Below, piece after piece: positions 7,239 through 14,862 of a stretch of 44,896 bases of DNA; position 1 is the stretch's first letter, and each line of letters starts with the position of its first letter. The stretch is taken from NCBI GenBank assembly GCA_017436865.1, contig JAFSCH010000114.1, forward strand, positions 1 through 44,896. Direction: 5' to 3'. This stretch comes from Lachnospiraceae bacterium (GTDB lineage: Bacteria > Bacillota > Clostridia > Lachnospirales > Lachnospiraceae). The notes below the pieces were generated by a model. The model was not told where the DNA came from, ran no database searches, and saw only the letters and a program-made list of their open reading frames with translations. A program made the position numbers and the translations under genes.

Positions 7239-7550
7239 TCATAGAAAGGATTCTGAAACTCCGTCTTTTGCCATTGCCTTTGTGAAATATCTTCCGTTGG
7301 CCTCCTGCTTTTTGAGAAATGCAATCAGCTTTGGAATATCTTCCTCCTCAATCGCACTTCCCAAAACCGATTCCACAGCTCCGCCAATCTGACAGAGTCT
7401 GTGTGTACGTTTCTTGCGTTCTTCCGCATCATGTCTTTTCTTCAACTCTTTTTTCTGTGCCGCATACTGTTTCGCCTTTTCCAGACTTTCTTGCTCTCGC
7501 CTTTCCATCTCCAACATGCGTTCTTCAAAACTTTTCTTTGTCTTTGTCAT
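7239..7550 (-). CDS. DUF3847 family mobilization accessory protein
   Basis: The 103-residue product is highly charged, with an N-terminal helix (SFEERMLEMERREQESLEKA) and a Lys/Arg-rich stretch (KKELKKRHDAEERKKRTHR), then RLCQIGGAVESVLG and a short C-terminal helix. This fits DUF3847, found next to MobC-like and MobA/MobL genes in mobilizable elements and presumed to help assemble the relaxosome. It follows the MobC-like gene by 4 bases and precedes oriT, forming one minus-strand mobilization operon with mobL. Confidence 0.75.
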   Translation of the reverse strand: MTKTKKSFEERMLEMERREQESLEKAKQYAAQKKELKKRHDAEERKKRTHRLCQIGGAVESVLGSAIEEEDIPKLIAFLKKQEANGRYFTKAMAKDGVSESFL

Positions 7551-7554
7551 ACAT

Positions 7555-7917
7555 TCATCCTTCCTTTCCTAATCCATCCAATATTTCTAAAATTGTCCGA
7601 AGTGATTCCAACACTTCCAAATCTAACTCGTCCGCTTTCTGAACATTCATCAGATGCTCGTCAATCTCCACTAACTTCTTCTTTATCGCCTCATAGGTTT
7701 TCACATTTCCAAATGTGACAATCTTCTGATGCAAACAGCTCTGTGTAAAGAAATCTTGTTTTGACAATCCCGATAGCGCAATTCGATTTTCTATCAGTGC
7801 CTTTTCTTCCGGCGTCATTCGAAAATTCAAAATCGCGCTCCGTGTTCGTTTACAATCTCCTCTTCTCTTTACTTTCACATCTGAAATCAATCCGTTTCTT
7901 TGGTATATCCTTGCCAT
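7555..7917 (-). CDS. MobC-like plasmid mobilization relaxosome protein
   Basis: The 120-residue product has a basic N-terminus (KVKRRGDCKRTR), then ILNFRMTPEEKALIENRIALSG, the ribbon-helix-helix start typical of MobC-like relaxosome proteins. It continues with LSKQDFFTQSCLHQKI and a leucine-rich C-terminal helix. Such proteins bind near oriT and help the relaxase open the DNA. AGGAGG lies 6 bases from the ATG. It is the first gene of the mobilization operon, 20 bases after the integrase stop codon. Confidence 0.75.
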   Translation of the reverse strand: MARIYQRNGLISDVKVKRRGDCKRTRSAILNFRMTPEEKALIENRIALSGLSKQDFFTQSCLHQKIVTFGNVKTYEAIKKKLVEIDEHLMNVQKADELDLEVLESLRTILEILDGLGKEG

Positions 7918-7937
7918 AACAAATCCTCCTGTAAATT

Positions 7938-9026
7938 TTATAAATTCTCTTTGTTTCTATCTGCGTTCAACTTCTCCGCCAACGTCTTTTGAGTAGACGG
8001 ATAAAGATGAGCGTAATTGTAAGTGATATTGATTCCCTCATGTCCCATTCGCTCCGCAATGGCTACCGGCGAAAATCCAAGTTCAATGCAATGAGCCACG
8101 TGCGAATGACGGAGATCATGAATGCGAATCCGTTTTACCCCTGCCAACTTCGCACCTCTATCCATTTTCCTATGAAGATAACTTTTGGAAATGGTAAATA
8201 GCCGTGTCTTCTCGTCACATGTGTATAACATTCCAAAATAGTCCTCCAACTCCTCACAGAGAAATTCTGGAAGTTCAATTACACGATTGCTCTTTTCTGT
8301 CTTTGGCGTTGTGATATAATCCTCACCCTCTAAACGCTGATAGGATTTGTTGATCGTGAGTTTCCGTGTTTCCAGATTGACATCCCCTCGTTCCAACGCC
8401 AACAATTCTCCCTCACGAATTCCGGTCCAATAAAGCATTTCAAACGCATAATAGGAAATCGGTTTATCCTTTATCACTTCTGCAAATTTCAAATATTCCT
8501 CTTTCGTCCAAAACAACATTTCCTTACTCTTTGCTTTTCCCATCTTGCCCGCCTGCTTGGATGGATTGTTTGCCAACCCGTAAAACCGACAGGCATGATT
8601 GAAAATGGCACTCAACTGATTCTGCACCGTCCTCAGATACGTCTGAGAATAAGGCCTGTTGTTTTCATCTCGCATACTCAGCAACTTATTCTGCCATTGG
8701 ATAATATCCGTTGCCGTAATCTCCGCAAGGCTCTTGTTTTTGAAATAAGGGATAATCTTGCTCTGAATAATATGCTTCTTAGTTAGGAACGTATTGAGCT
8801 TTAGTCTCGGCTTCATATCTTCCATATAGATTTCTACAAACTGCGGAAATCCCATATTCACATCTTTTGTTTTCTTCAGCAGGAACTCTCGCTCATACTC
8901 CAACGCTTCTCGCTTGGTCGCAAATCCACGTTTGGTATGAATTTGATTCTCGCCCTGCCAATCCTTATATCTGATATAAACCTTCCATGTTCCTCTTTGT
9001 GTATCTTTACTAGCAGACATTTTCAC
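7938..9026 (-). CDS. int: Tyrosine-type site-specific integrase
   Basis: The 362-residue product has an AP2-like arm-binding N-terminus (RYKDWQGENQIHTKRGF), a SAM-like core-binding domain (about 60-160) and a catalytic domain. The catalytic residues appear in order: TGIREGEL (Arg), HDLRHSHVAH (His-x-x-Arg), MGHEG (His) and YNYAH (nucleophile Tyr). Length and motifs match Tn916/phage-type integrases. It is 5 bases downstream of the small Xis-like gene and transcribed with it from the promoter at 9319-9348. It should excise and insert the element; the attachment site was not identified. Confidence 0.9.
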   Translation of the reverse strand: MKMSASKDTQRGTWKVYIRYKDWQGENQIHTKRGFATKREALEYEREFLLKKTKDVNMGFPQFVEIYMEDMKPRLKLNTFLTKKHIIQSKIIPYFKNKSLAEITATDIIQWQNKLLSMRDENNRPYSQTYLRTVQNQLSAIFNHACRFYGLANNPSKQAGKMGKAKSKEMLFWTKEEYLKFAEVIKDKPISYYAFEMLYWTGIREGELLALERGDVNLETRKLTINKSYQRLEGEDYITTPKTEKSNRVIELPEFLCEELEDYFGMLYTCDEKTRLFTISKSYLHRKMDRGAKLAGVKRIRIHDLRHSHVAHCIELGFSPVAIAERMGHEGINITYNYAHLYPSTQKTLAEKLNADRNKENL

Positions 9027-9031
9027 CCCTC

Positions 9032-9226
9032 CTACGTCTTATTTTTCGTGCCATAACAATTTTCTTCGTAAAACTTACGATTCACTTTTCCCGCTATCAC
9101 AATCAGATTCGGATTCATCTTTAACATTCGCTCATTCATCTGGCGAATCATCTTGTAGCCTTGCGCCCGACTTACACCCCAATCGGCACAAACTTCGTCT
9201 ACATCCACATATAATTTTCTCGTCAT
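9032..9226 (-). CDS. xis: Excisionase-like small HTH protein
   Basis: The 64-residue product contains VDVDEVCADWGVSRAQGYKM, a MerR-like/excisionase helix-turn-helix, followed by a short wing region (PNLIVIAGKVNRKFYEE). Genes of this size and fold immediately upstream of tyrosine integrases usually encode the directionality factor. It is the first gene after the operator-bearing promoter at 9288-9375, and its 3' end is 5 bases from int. Confidence 0.7.
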   Translation of the reverse strand: MTRKLYVDVDEVCADWGVSRAQGYKMIRQMNERMLKMNPNLIVIAGKVNRKFYEENCYGTKNKT

Positions 9227-9287
9227 AGGTCTTTCTCCTTTCCTAAATTTTTTATGAAATGAAAAACATTCATTACTATTTACTGCC

Positions 9288-9375
9288 AGAACTCAATTTG
9301 GTTCTGTATTGTATTTTTATTATATAGAACCCATTTAGTTTCTGTCAAGTATTTTTCAGAACTTTTTTGAGTTCT
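9288..9375. promoter_or_regulatory. Three 18-base operators between xis-int and the XRE regulator
   Basis: Three imperfect palindromes of identical length and spacing style are visible: AGAACTCAATTTGGTTCT (9288-9305), AGAACCCATTTAGTTTCT (9326-9343) and AGAACTTTTTTGAGTTCT (9358-9375). Their shared form is AGAAC(N8)GTTCT with slight variation. The middle copy fills the spacer of the xis-int promoter, the first lies downstream of its -10 and the third upstream of its -35. They are the likely binding sites of the divergently encoded XRE protein (9446-9994). Confidence 0.75.
9319..9348 (-). promoter_or_regulatory. Promoter for xis-int and the mobilization genes
   Basis: On the minus strand TTGACA (9348-9343) and TATAAT (9324-9319) are both perfect, separated by 18 bases that coincide with the central operator. 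Repressor binding there would block RNA polymerase directly. The distance to the xis start codon is about 90 bases. Confidence 0.75.
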
Positions 9376-9404
9376 ATTTTTTTCTTTTCTTTTTTGGAAA
9401 TGTG

Positions 9405-9413
9405 TGCTATGCT
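9405..9413 (+). promoter_or_regulatory. Extended -10 promoter for the XRE regulator
   Basis: TGC directly followed by TATGCT (9408-9413) resembles an extended -10 element; no good -35 was found at 16-18 bases, which fits this class. It lies 32 bases before the XRE start codon and about 30 bases downstream of the third operator. Confidence 0.45.
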
Positions 9414-9445
9414 GAAAATACGATAGAAAGAAATGAGGGATTTTT

Positions 9446-9994
9446 ATGACTCAAGGTGAACGTATTCGATACATAAGAACAGAACGAGGACTAACACAAC
9501 AACAGCTCGGAGAAATGTGCGGATTTTCCGATTCTACTGCTGATGTTAGAATTCGCCAGTACGAAAGTAATAAAAAAACACCTAAAGACGATACACTTCA
9601 GGTGATTGCAAAAGCATTGAAAGTCAATTGTGCTGCAATTAAAAATTATGATTCCGGATGTGCTGAAGATGTTTTAGAAACACTCTTTTGGTTGGACCAA
9701 CAGAATTTCATAGATTTGTTTCCGTTAGATTGTGTAATAGATTATCACAATAATTGGAAATACAAAGGTTCATATAATGACGAAGAATATCTTACTATTG
9801 GTGATCCTTTTGGTATTGTTATCAAATACGGATTAGTAAATATGTTTATGGCAGAATGGTATCAACGTAAGATGCAATTAAAAAACAACGAGATTACAGA
9901 AAAACAGTATAACAACTGGAAATGGAACTGGCCGGAATCTTGTGATGATTCGAAGAGAACGGACTATTATGTGGATTGGATGAATTTACAGTAA
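9446..9994 (+). CDS. XRE-family repressor-like regulator of the mobile element
   Basis: Residues 3-65 form a Cro/CI-type helix-turn-helix (RIRYIRTERGLTQQQLGEMC, then a recognition region with DVRIRQYESNKKTPK). The remaining ~115 residues are an unrecognised domain rich in Trp/Tyr (WYQRKMQLKNNEITEKQYNN). It is transcribed divergently from xis-int across three matching palindromes, so it probably represses excision and mobilization and perhaps itself. The ATG at 9446 follows the extended -10 by 32 bases. The HNH nuclease gene starts 24 bases after its stop, suggesting co-expression. Confidence 0.8.
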   Translation: MTQGERIRYIRTERGLTQQQLGEMCGFSDSTADVRIRQYESNKKTPKDDTLQVIAKALKVNCAAIKNYDSGCAEDVLETLFWLDQQNFIDLFPLDCVIDYHNNWKYKGSYNDEEYLTIGDPFGIVIKYGLVNMFMAEWYQRKMQLKNNEITEKQYNNWKWNWPESCDDSKRTDYYVDWMNLQ

Positions 9995-10018
9995 TTACTA
10001 ATATTGAGGAAATTAATT

Positions 10019-11185
10019 ATGAATAACCAAAGAGAAGAAATAATCCAAAAGCTTACTGAGCGTGACGGCATGTATTGTTCTTCATGCGGCAAATTATTAG
10101 ACACAGAACATATAGCAATAGAACATATTATCCCTAAAACTTATGGAGGAACAGATGAACTCCATAATTTATTATTGGTCTGCCCAAAGTGCAATGCTTT
10201 ACTAGGTTCCAAACCAGCATTAACATTACAATTTAAAGAGTATATTGAAGATCTTTTGCAACAACATTCCTCTTATTCAAATATTCGGTCTAACATTAAG
10301 ACAGAAGACTCGATGTTGGATGCTGATCTTATCTTTGAACGTACAACAAATAATAAAACCGACACAATCATTGCCGAGATAAGTGTTGATGTATCCTATA
10401 CTTCTGATAGAATAGCTAATATTATTGAACTTTTAAATAATTACAAAAATCGTTGTCCTTTTGCCAAAATCGCCTTCATATTTCCTGGTGAACTATCCCA
10501 GAAATATATGCGCACCTTTAAAAGTGAAGGCATAGAAGTGTGGGACAGACAATATTTAGAAAGCACATTCAGAAATCAAATTATTTCTAAAAAAACAATT
10601 CTTAGCAAAATGTTTTTTTATACGACTGATGATGGTTCGTTTTCTACACTAACAAAAGATAAATATCTTGAAAAAATAGAAGAACTAAAAGGATGTCCAC
10701 GTGGCAAAGCTCATTGGGGACATTATCAAAGACTTGTTGGGGAAATTATAGAAATGCTATTCTCTCCTGAATTAGAAATTCCAGTTTCACAAAGCAAAGA
10801 CCAATACCATAGAAATCGAAGGGATTATACTATTGCAAACTATGCCACAAGCAATATCTGGAGTTTTTTAAGAGAAAGATATTGTGCGGAATTTATAGTC
10901 GTTGATGCCAAAAACTCTGAAAAAGCAATAACTAAACAAGATGTTCTACAAATTGAAAATTACTTAAAACAAGACGGAACCGGACTTTTTGGTATTATTA
11001 TTGCACGTGAGGGTATTGGGCATCCTGCATCGCATGCATTAAGAGATGCTTGGATACATAACAAAAAAATGATTGTAGTATTGAATGATGATGACATTGA
11101 ACAAATGCTACTTGATAAAAAGAACGGAAATGATCCCGCAAAAATTATACGCAAAAAAATTGAAGATTTTAGATTGTCAATTTAG
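10019..11185 (+). CDS. HNH nuclease fused to restriction-endonuclease-like domains (mobile-element cargo)
   Basis: From ATG 10019 (GAGG about 10 bases upstream) the product is 388 residues. The N-terminus is a zinc-binding HNH domain: YCSSCGK, then HIAIEHIIPKTYGG, HNLLLVCPKCNALLG (two CxxC pairs, HxxI and the conserved Asn). The C-terminal part has a PD-(D/E)XK-like pattern: EIIEMLF, RRDYTIAN (Asp) and EFIVVDAKNS (D-x-K), then QDVLQIENYL. The middle (about 75-180; AEISVDVSYTS, VWDRQYLEST) also looks like a restriction-fold remnant. The combination suggests a DNA-targeting defence or plasmid-interference effector. No methyltransferase or partner gene is adjacent. Substrate and trigger are unknown. 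Confidence 0.7.
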   Translation: MNNQREEIIQKLTERDGMYCSSCGKLLDTEHIAIEHIIPKTYGGTDELHNLLLVCPKCNALLGSKPALTLQFKEYIEDLLQQHSSYSNIRSNIKTEDSMLDADLIFERTTNNKTDTIIAEISVDVSYTSDRIANIIELLNNYKNRCPFAKIAFIFPGELSQKYMRTFKSEGIEVWDRQYLESTFRNQIISKKTILSKMFFYTTDDGSFSTLTKDKYLEKIEELKGCPRGKAHWGHYQRLVGEIIEMLFSPELEIPVSQSKDQYHRNRRDYTIANYATSNIWSFLRERYCAEFIVVDAKNSEKAITKQDVLQIENYLKQDGTGLFGIIIAREGIGHPASHALRDAWIHNKKMIVVLNDDDIEQMLLDKKNGNDPAKIIRKKIEDFRLSI

Positions 11186-11234
11186 CACTATACCACCGAA
11201 AAAATATCCAATGCCTTAAAATCACAATAAGAAT

Positions 11235-11265
11235 CTGTTAGGGGGATAACATCTCCCCCTGACAG
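11235..11265 (-). terminator. GC-rich stem-loop after the AraC-type gene
   Basis: CTGTTAGGGGG (11235-11245) pairs with CCCCCTGACAG (11255-11265), an 11-base stem with one G-T pair and a 9-base loop. It lies 5 bases beyond the stop codon of the minus-strand gene at 11270 and about 50 bases beyond the plus-strand nuclease gene, so it may end both transcripts. T-tracts are poor on both strands (ATTCTTATT on the minus strand). The right boundary of the mobile element probably lies between 11186 and here. Confidence 0.5.
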
Positions 11266-11269
11266 CGAC

Positions 11270-12172
11270 TTATGAGCAAATCCTTTTAACCGGAAATGTC
11301 AATTTTGCTCCTGTTTCCGGAGCTGCACCATAATTAAACTTAGGACACATCGTAAAATCATACTCATATCCATATTCTCTAGGATTGTAATTTTTATATG
11401 CCCTAAATATGCAATCAAGTGCAATTCCAAAATCTTTTTCATCTTCAAACGGTTCGCTTCTAAAAACAAGCATCGTGCCCGCCTCAATTTCTATCACTTC
11501 AAATCCTTTTGGAATTTCTTTATTATAATCACATGGCACCTCTATTCCAGCCGCAATGTTTGAAGTTCCATCCTTTATGAATTTATCTGGCAATTCTACT
11601 ATCGCTGCAGTATCTAGTTTTTCAGGGATACTGTTCAACAAGCCTTCCCAATCACAGCCACTCTCTTCACAAAACGACCAGTACTCATGTGCTTTCTTAC
11701 TTCGTAAAATAATCAGTTTCCGCTTTGGTTTTTCAACCGGAACAACCGTACATATCATAGTGTTTTTATCCATTTGCAATCTCTCCTTATGATTAAGATA
11801 AGTGTAATATGACCATACTGGATATTGCACAAACATGGGTATTGCTTTAGGATTTTTTCTATATTCATCGGGATTTATATTAAAGTTTCTTTTAAACGCC
11901 CGAGAAAATCCTTCATGAGTCTCGTAGCCTGCATCCATAGCAATATTTATGATACTTCCATTATTCTTTACGATTTCTTCTGCTGATGCTGTTAATATCA
12001 CTTTTCGGACATATTCTTTTGGAGTCATATGCAATAACTCAGAAAAAATTCTATCTGCATGCCGTTTCGAATAACCAATGTATTCATACATTCCTTCTAG
12101 TTCCAAACTTGGCTTTTCTTTAATATAGTCTTGCATTCCTTGTACAATATCTATTTTCTTTTTCTGATTCAT
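11270..12172 (-). CDS. AraC-family regulator with C-terminal GyrI-like ligand domain
   Basis: The 300-residue product has two helix-turn-helix units in the first ~105 residues (MYEYIGYSKRHADRIFSELL and SIINIAMDAGYETHEGFSRA), followed by the AraC signature FKRNFNINPDEYRK. The C-terminal ~150 residues (IPKGFEVIEIEAGTMLVFR and FTMCPKFNYGA) match the GyrI-like/AraC effector-binding fold that binds hydrophobic cations or drugs. It starts at an ATG with GAAGGTGAT upstream. No obvious target gene is adjacent; the downstream element ends at a stem-loop. Confidence 0.85.
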   Translation of the reverse strand: MNQKKKIDIVQGMQDYIKEKPSLELEGMYEYIGYSKRHADRIFSELLHMTPKEYVRKVILTASAEEIVKNNGSIINIAMDAGYETHEGFSRAFKRNFNINPDEYRKNPKAIPMFVQYPVWSYYTYLNHKERLQMDKNTMICTVVPVEKPKRKLIILRSKKAHEYWSFCEESGCDWEGLLNSIPEKLDTAAIVELPDKFIKDGTSNIAAGIEVPCDYNKEIPKGFEVIEIEAGTMLVFRSEPFEDEKDFGIALDCIFRAYKNYNPREYGYEYDFTMCPKFNYGAAPETGAKLTFPVKRICS

Positions 12173-12221
12173 ATCATCACCTTCTCAAATATTATACAGA
12201 AGAAAGATATCATTCTCTTGA

Positions 12222-12467
12222 CTAAATTCGCCATTTTTCACACTGTTCTATTCGTTTTCCATCATCGCCTTCATTTTCATCATACGAAAAACTCTTCAAT
12301 AAATCGCAAGGAAATACACTGCAATCTCCACAATGCATAATCTTCTTTTCCTCACAACACATCTTCACAGGGCAATTCCCCCAAAATGGAGCCGGAATAT
12401 TAACACAACCCTTACATTCTGTAAATCTGCATTCACTACACAAAATTCCACATCTAGACTCTATCAT
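12222..12467 (-). CDS. Small Cys-rich DUF3795-like protein
   Basis: From ATG 12467 (GGAGG 9 bases upstream) the product is 81 residues with 12 cysteines in pairs: MIESRCGILCSECRF, CKGCVNIPAPFWGNCPVKMC, CCEEKKIMHCGDCSVFPCDLL. This cysteine spacing is that of DUF3795, a probable metal or Fe-S binding family of unknown role. A longer frame upstream lacks a ribosome site. It follows the Nudix gene on the same strand. Confidence 0.7.
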   Translation of the reverse strand: MIESRCGILCSECRFTECKGCVNIPAPFWGNCPVKMCCEEKKIMHCGDCSVFPCDLLKSFSYDENEGDDGKRIEQCEKWRI

Positions 12468-12501
12468 TTGTAAATACCTCCAATAAACCAATAATACTTT
12501 T

Positions 12502-12978
12502 CTATGTCCTTGACACAAAATGTTTCGGTGGTTCATCCAATTTGTGAATTTCTTCTTTCATAAATTCTGGATAAATAATAACATCTTGAATCTGTTCGAT
12601 TGGCATCCAACCAATAAAAACATTACAATTGTCCTTATGTGACACAAACTCTCCCATATCAGGTATGTCGAAACCTTCACAAAGCTCGATTAGATAATAA
12701 AATGCTATATTATGTACTTGCTTCTCATTCCATGTATAAAAGCATTCCTCACTCCACAAAAAGCGTTCACACTTTATGTCTGCTCCCGTCTCTTCTTTAT
12801 ACTCTCGGATAAGTCCATCTTCTAATGTTTCTCCTATTTTCACATGTCCACCCGGCAAAGCATATTCATGACCATCTCGGTCTCTTTGTACTAAAATCTT
12901 ACCATCTCGAATTAACACGCCAACCGTTCTCAAATCACATATGTATTCATTTGTTGCAAATAACCAATCTTTATTCAT
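12502..12978 (-). CDS. Nudix hydrolase
   Basis: The 158-residue product contains a full Nudix box, GX5EX7REUXEEXGU, seen as GGHVKIGE then EDGLIREYKEETGA (about residues 43-66). That box binds Mg2+ and hydrolyses nucleoside diphosphates linked to another group. VLIRDGKILVQRDRDGHEYA precedes it. The substrate cannot be told from sequence. Its ATG overlaps the end of the upstream serine-hydrolase-like gene region (1 base apart), so both are in one operon. Confidence 0.85.
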   Translation of the reverse strand: MNKDWLFATNEYICDLRTVGVLIRDGKILVQRDRDGHEYALPGGHVKIGETLEDGLIREYKEETGADIKCERFLWSEECFYTWNEKQVHNIAFYYLIELCEGFDIPDMGEFVSHKDNCNVFIGWMPIEQIQDVIIYPEFMKEEIHKLDEPPKHFVSRT

Positions 12979-12979
12979 A

Positions 12980-13825
12980 TCAATCCTCTCCCAAACATAC
13001 GCTTTCTATTATCTTCTTATTCTCTGGATGTGGTCTATCCATATCAGACAATATAATAATCACCATTTCCTTTTCCGGAAGCACAGTTAAATATTGTCCT
13101 CCAAATCCTGCTGCATAAAAACACTCAACACCTGCTATCTCATTAATCCACCAGCCCAGACCATAAGGTGCGCATTCTGGGAAACCACCATCAGAATACC
13201 CTGTTACGCTCTGCTCGAAAAAATCTTCTGAAAACAATCGTTTTTCACCAACAGTTCCCTTGTTTAACATTAACTGTCCGAAGTCATTTAATATGTCCAC
13301 AGAAACTCGCATATTTTCGATATTGTCCCGATTCCATTGATATGTTCGGTTCGTAAAATGTGATAATAATTTTTCTTCAAATAATTTTGTTATTTCCATG
13401 TCATACACTTCTTCTAGTAAATAGACAATTATCTGCGGATCTGGCTTATATTGAAACAATATACCCGGTTCATTTTCAAACTTTAATTGCATTACTTCTT
13501 TTATGCCTTTTGGCATTGGTTCACGTGGTCCAGGCCAAATAAGCCCCGTAGTTTTTGACAATGCATGCTTTATTTTCAGTCTGTACCAATTTAGGTCAGT
13601 GACATCATTATGTAGGAAATAGTCAAGAACACAATCTTCTATTGATTCTATCTTCCCTTCATATATGGCTATTCCGACAAGAATTGCTAAAAAAGACTTA
13701 AATATACAACCTACTGGAAACAACGTATTTTCATCTATATCCTCACGTAATTGTTCAAAAACAACCTTCTTATTCCTAATAATCTGTATTGCTTTAATAT
13801 GGGGATATTCATACTTATTTATCAT
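12980..13825 (-). CDS. Beta-lactamase-fold serine-hydrolase-like protein with altered active site
   Basis: The 281-residue product aligns in pattern with class C beta-lactamase/penicillin-binding-protein-like hydrolases. The region FPVGCIFKSFLAILVGIAI corresponds to the SxxK helix, WYRLKIKHALSKTTGLIW to the helix after it, PYGLGWWINE and FYAAGFGGQYLTVLPE to the late active-site strand. The usual nucleophile Ser of SxxK is Cys here (CIFK), the YxN motif is YKPD, and the usual HxG is FGG. So it may be a Cys-based or inactive member. There is no signal peptide, so it appears to be cytosolic. Confidence 0.7.
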   Translation of the reverse strand: MINKYEYPHIKAIQIIRNKKVVFEQLREDIDENTLFPVGCIFKSFLAILVGIAIYEGKIESIEDCVLDYFLHNDVTDLNWYRLKIKHALSKTTGLIWPGPREPMPKGIKEVMQLKFENEPGILFQYKPDPQIIVYLLEEVYDMEITKLFEEKLLSHFTNRTYQWNRDNIENMRVSVDILNDFGQLMLNKGTVGEKRLFSEDFFEQSVTGYSDGGFPECAPYGLGWWINEIAGVECFYAAGFGGQYLTVLPEKEMVIIILSDMDRPHPENKKIIESVCLGED

Positions 13826-13837
13826 TTGGTTGTTCTC

Positions 13838-14332
13838 CTATCTAATTATCTTTTTCACTTCTTTTTTACTTGTAAGCCATATGACCTTCTCATCATACTT
13901 ATCCAACATGCTTTTAATCTCTTTCAGATTTTTATTCTGAAATGTATCCGTCCATGTCAGTAAAGAACAAACGGATTTAAGCGTCTCTTTCTTGCCCTTT
14001 TCCAGTCCTAAAAATCTCTTTATAGAACGTTTGATAATACGGCTTTTGTATAAATATTTAGGCATGTCCAAAACATAAATAATGTCCGCATCTTCAAAAC
14101 TCTGTTGAACCCAACTATAATACGCACCTTCAATAACCCAATCCGTATTAGACAGTATTCCTTGTAATAAAGATGCCCTTTTCTCAACTGGCATCTTTAC
14201 ACCATAACTTTCAGCACTATTATCCCACTGAATATCGTCTAAATCGAAATGTGGTATGCTATATTTTTTAGCAAAAAATTTTGCCAAGTAAGTTTTTCCC
14301 GTTCCACTACATCCAATAATATGTATTTTCAT
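13838..14332 (-). CDS. P-loop kinase-like protein (FlaR/adenylate-kinase-like family)
   Basis: The 164-residue product begins MKIHIIGCSGTGKTYLAKFF: a Walker A (GCSGTGKT), then HFDLDDIQWD, and WVIEGAYYSW around residue 65, the pattern of the small P-loop family often annotated as DNA topology modulation protein FlaR or adenylate-kinase-like. YVLDMPKYLYKSRIIKRSIKR is the Walker B/lid region. Most members are uncharacterised nucleotide or small-molecule kinases. It stops 13 bases before the serine-hydrolase-like gene starts, and a paralogue (14352-14852) lies upstream. Confidence 0.75.
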   Translation of the reverse strand: MKIHIIGCSGTGKTYLAKFFAKKYSIPHFDLDDIQWDNSAESYGVKMPVEKRASLLQGILSNTDWVIEGAYYSWVQQSFEDADIIYVLDMPKYLYKSRIIKRSIKRFLGLEKGKKETLKSVCSLLTWTDTFQNKNLKEIKSMLDKYDEKVIWLTSKKEVKKIIR

Positions 14333-14351
14333 TTAATTTCACATTTCCCCA

Positions 14352-14852
14352 TCATAAATTCTTCGAATATTCATTCACATCCCTGCGACTCTTAAAAATA
14401 ATACATTCAACATGTTTCGCTTCTTCTATCATCGAATAAAGTTTCTTTCTATTCCTTCGGTTAAACAATAAAACTTGTTTGTAAAACCGAAAATCGACAT
14501 GTTCTGGGCAATATCCACCCATGTCCGAGCGACTTTCTCCGTAATTCTTGATACATCGTGAAAACACTCCCCAAAGACACGCCAAACTTGGGAAGTCAAA
14601 ATAAAACACTGTATCACAATCTTTAATTCTTTCAGGTATAGAACGAATATTATTTCCATCTATAATCCATTCGTCTTTACTTAACTCCGTTTGCAGTATT
14701 TCATCAAACTTTTCTTTTGACACACTCTTCCAATTATCCTGCCAATATATTGAATCTATATGTATCAATGGCAACTGCATTTTCTCTGCTAATTTATAAG
14801 CAAACGTTGTCTTTCCACTTCCATTGCCACCGATGATTATTACTCGTTTCAA
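14352..14852 (-). CDS. P-loop kinase-like protein, paralogue of the neighbouring gene
   Basis: The 166-residue product has Walker A GGNGSGKTT, then LIHIDSIYWQDNW, WIIDGNNIRSIPERI and VFYFDFP, the same motif order as its neighbour. The start is a TTG at 14852, with AGGAG 7 bases upstream and no ATG nearby. The family is annotated as FlaR-like or adenylate-kinase-like; the phosphoacceptor is unknown. It lies between a Nudix gene and its paralogue on the same strand. Confidence 0.75.
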   Translation of the reverse strand: MKRVIIIGGNGSGKTTFAYKLAEKMQLPLIHIDSIYWQDNWKSVSKEKFDEILQTELSKDEWIIDGNNIRSIPERIKDCDTVFYFDFPSLACLWGVFSRCIKNYGESRSDMGGYCPEHVDFRFYKQVLLFNRRNRKKLYSMIEEAKHVECIIFKSRRDVNEYSKNL

Positions 14853-14862
14853 ACTTTCACTC

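Noticed and set aside
4720-11269. Attachment-site direct repeats of the mobilizable element
   Set aside because: Candidate ends at 4720-4830 and 11186-11270 share only 6-7 base matches, within chance; no tRNA or other target gene is adjacent.
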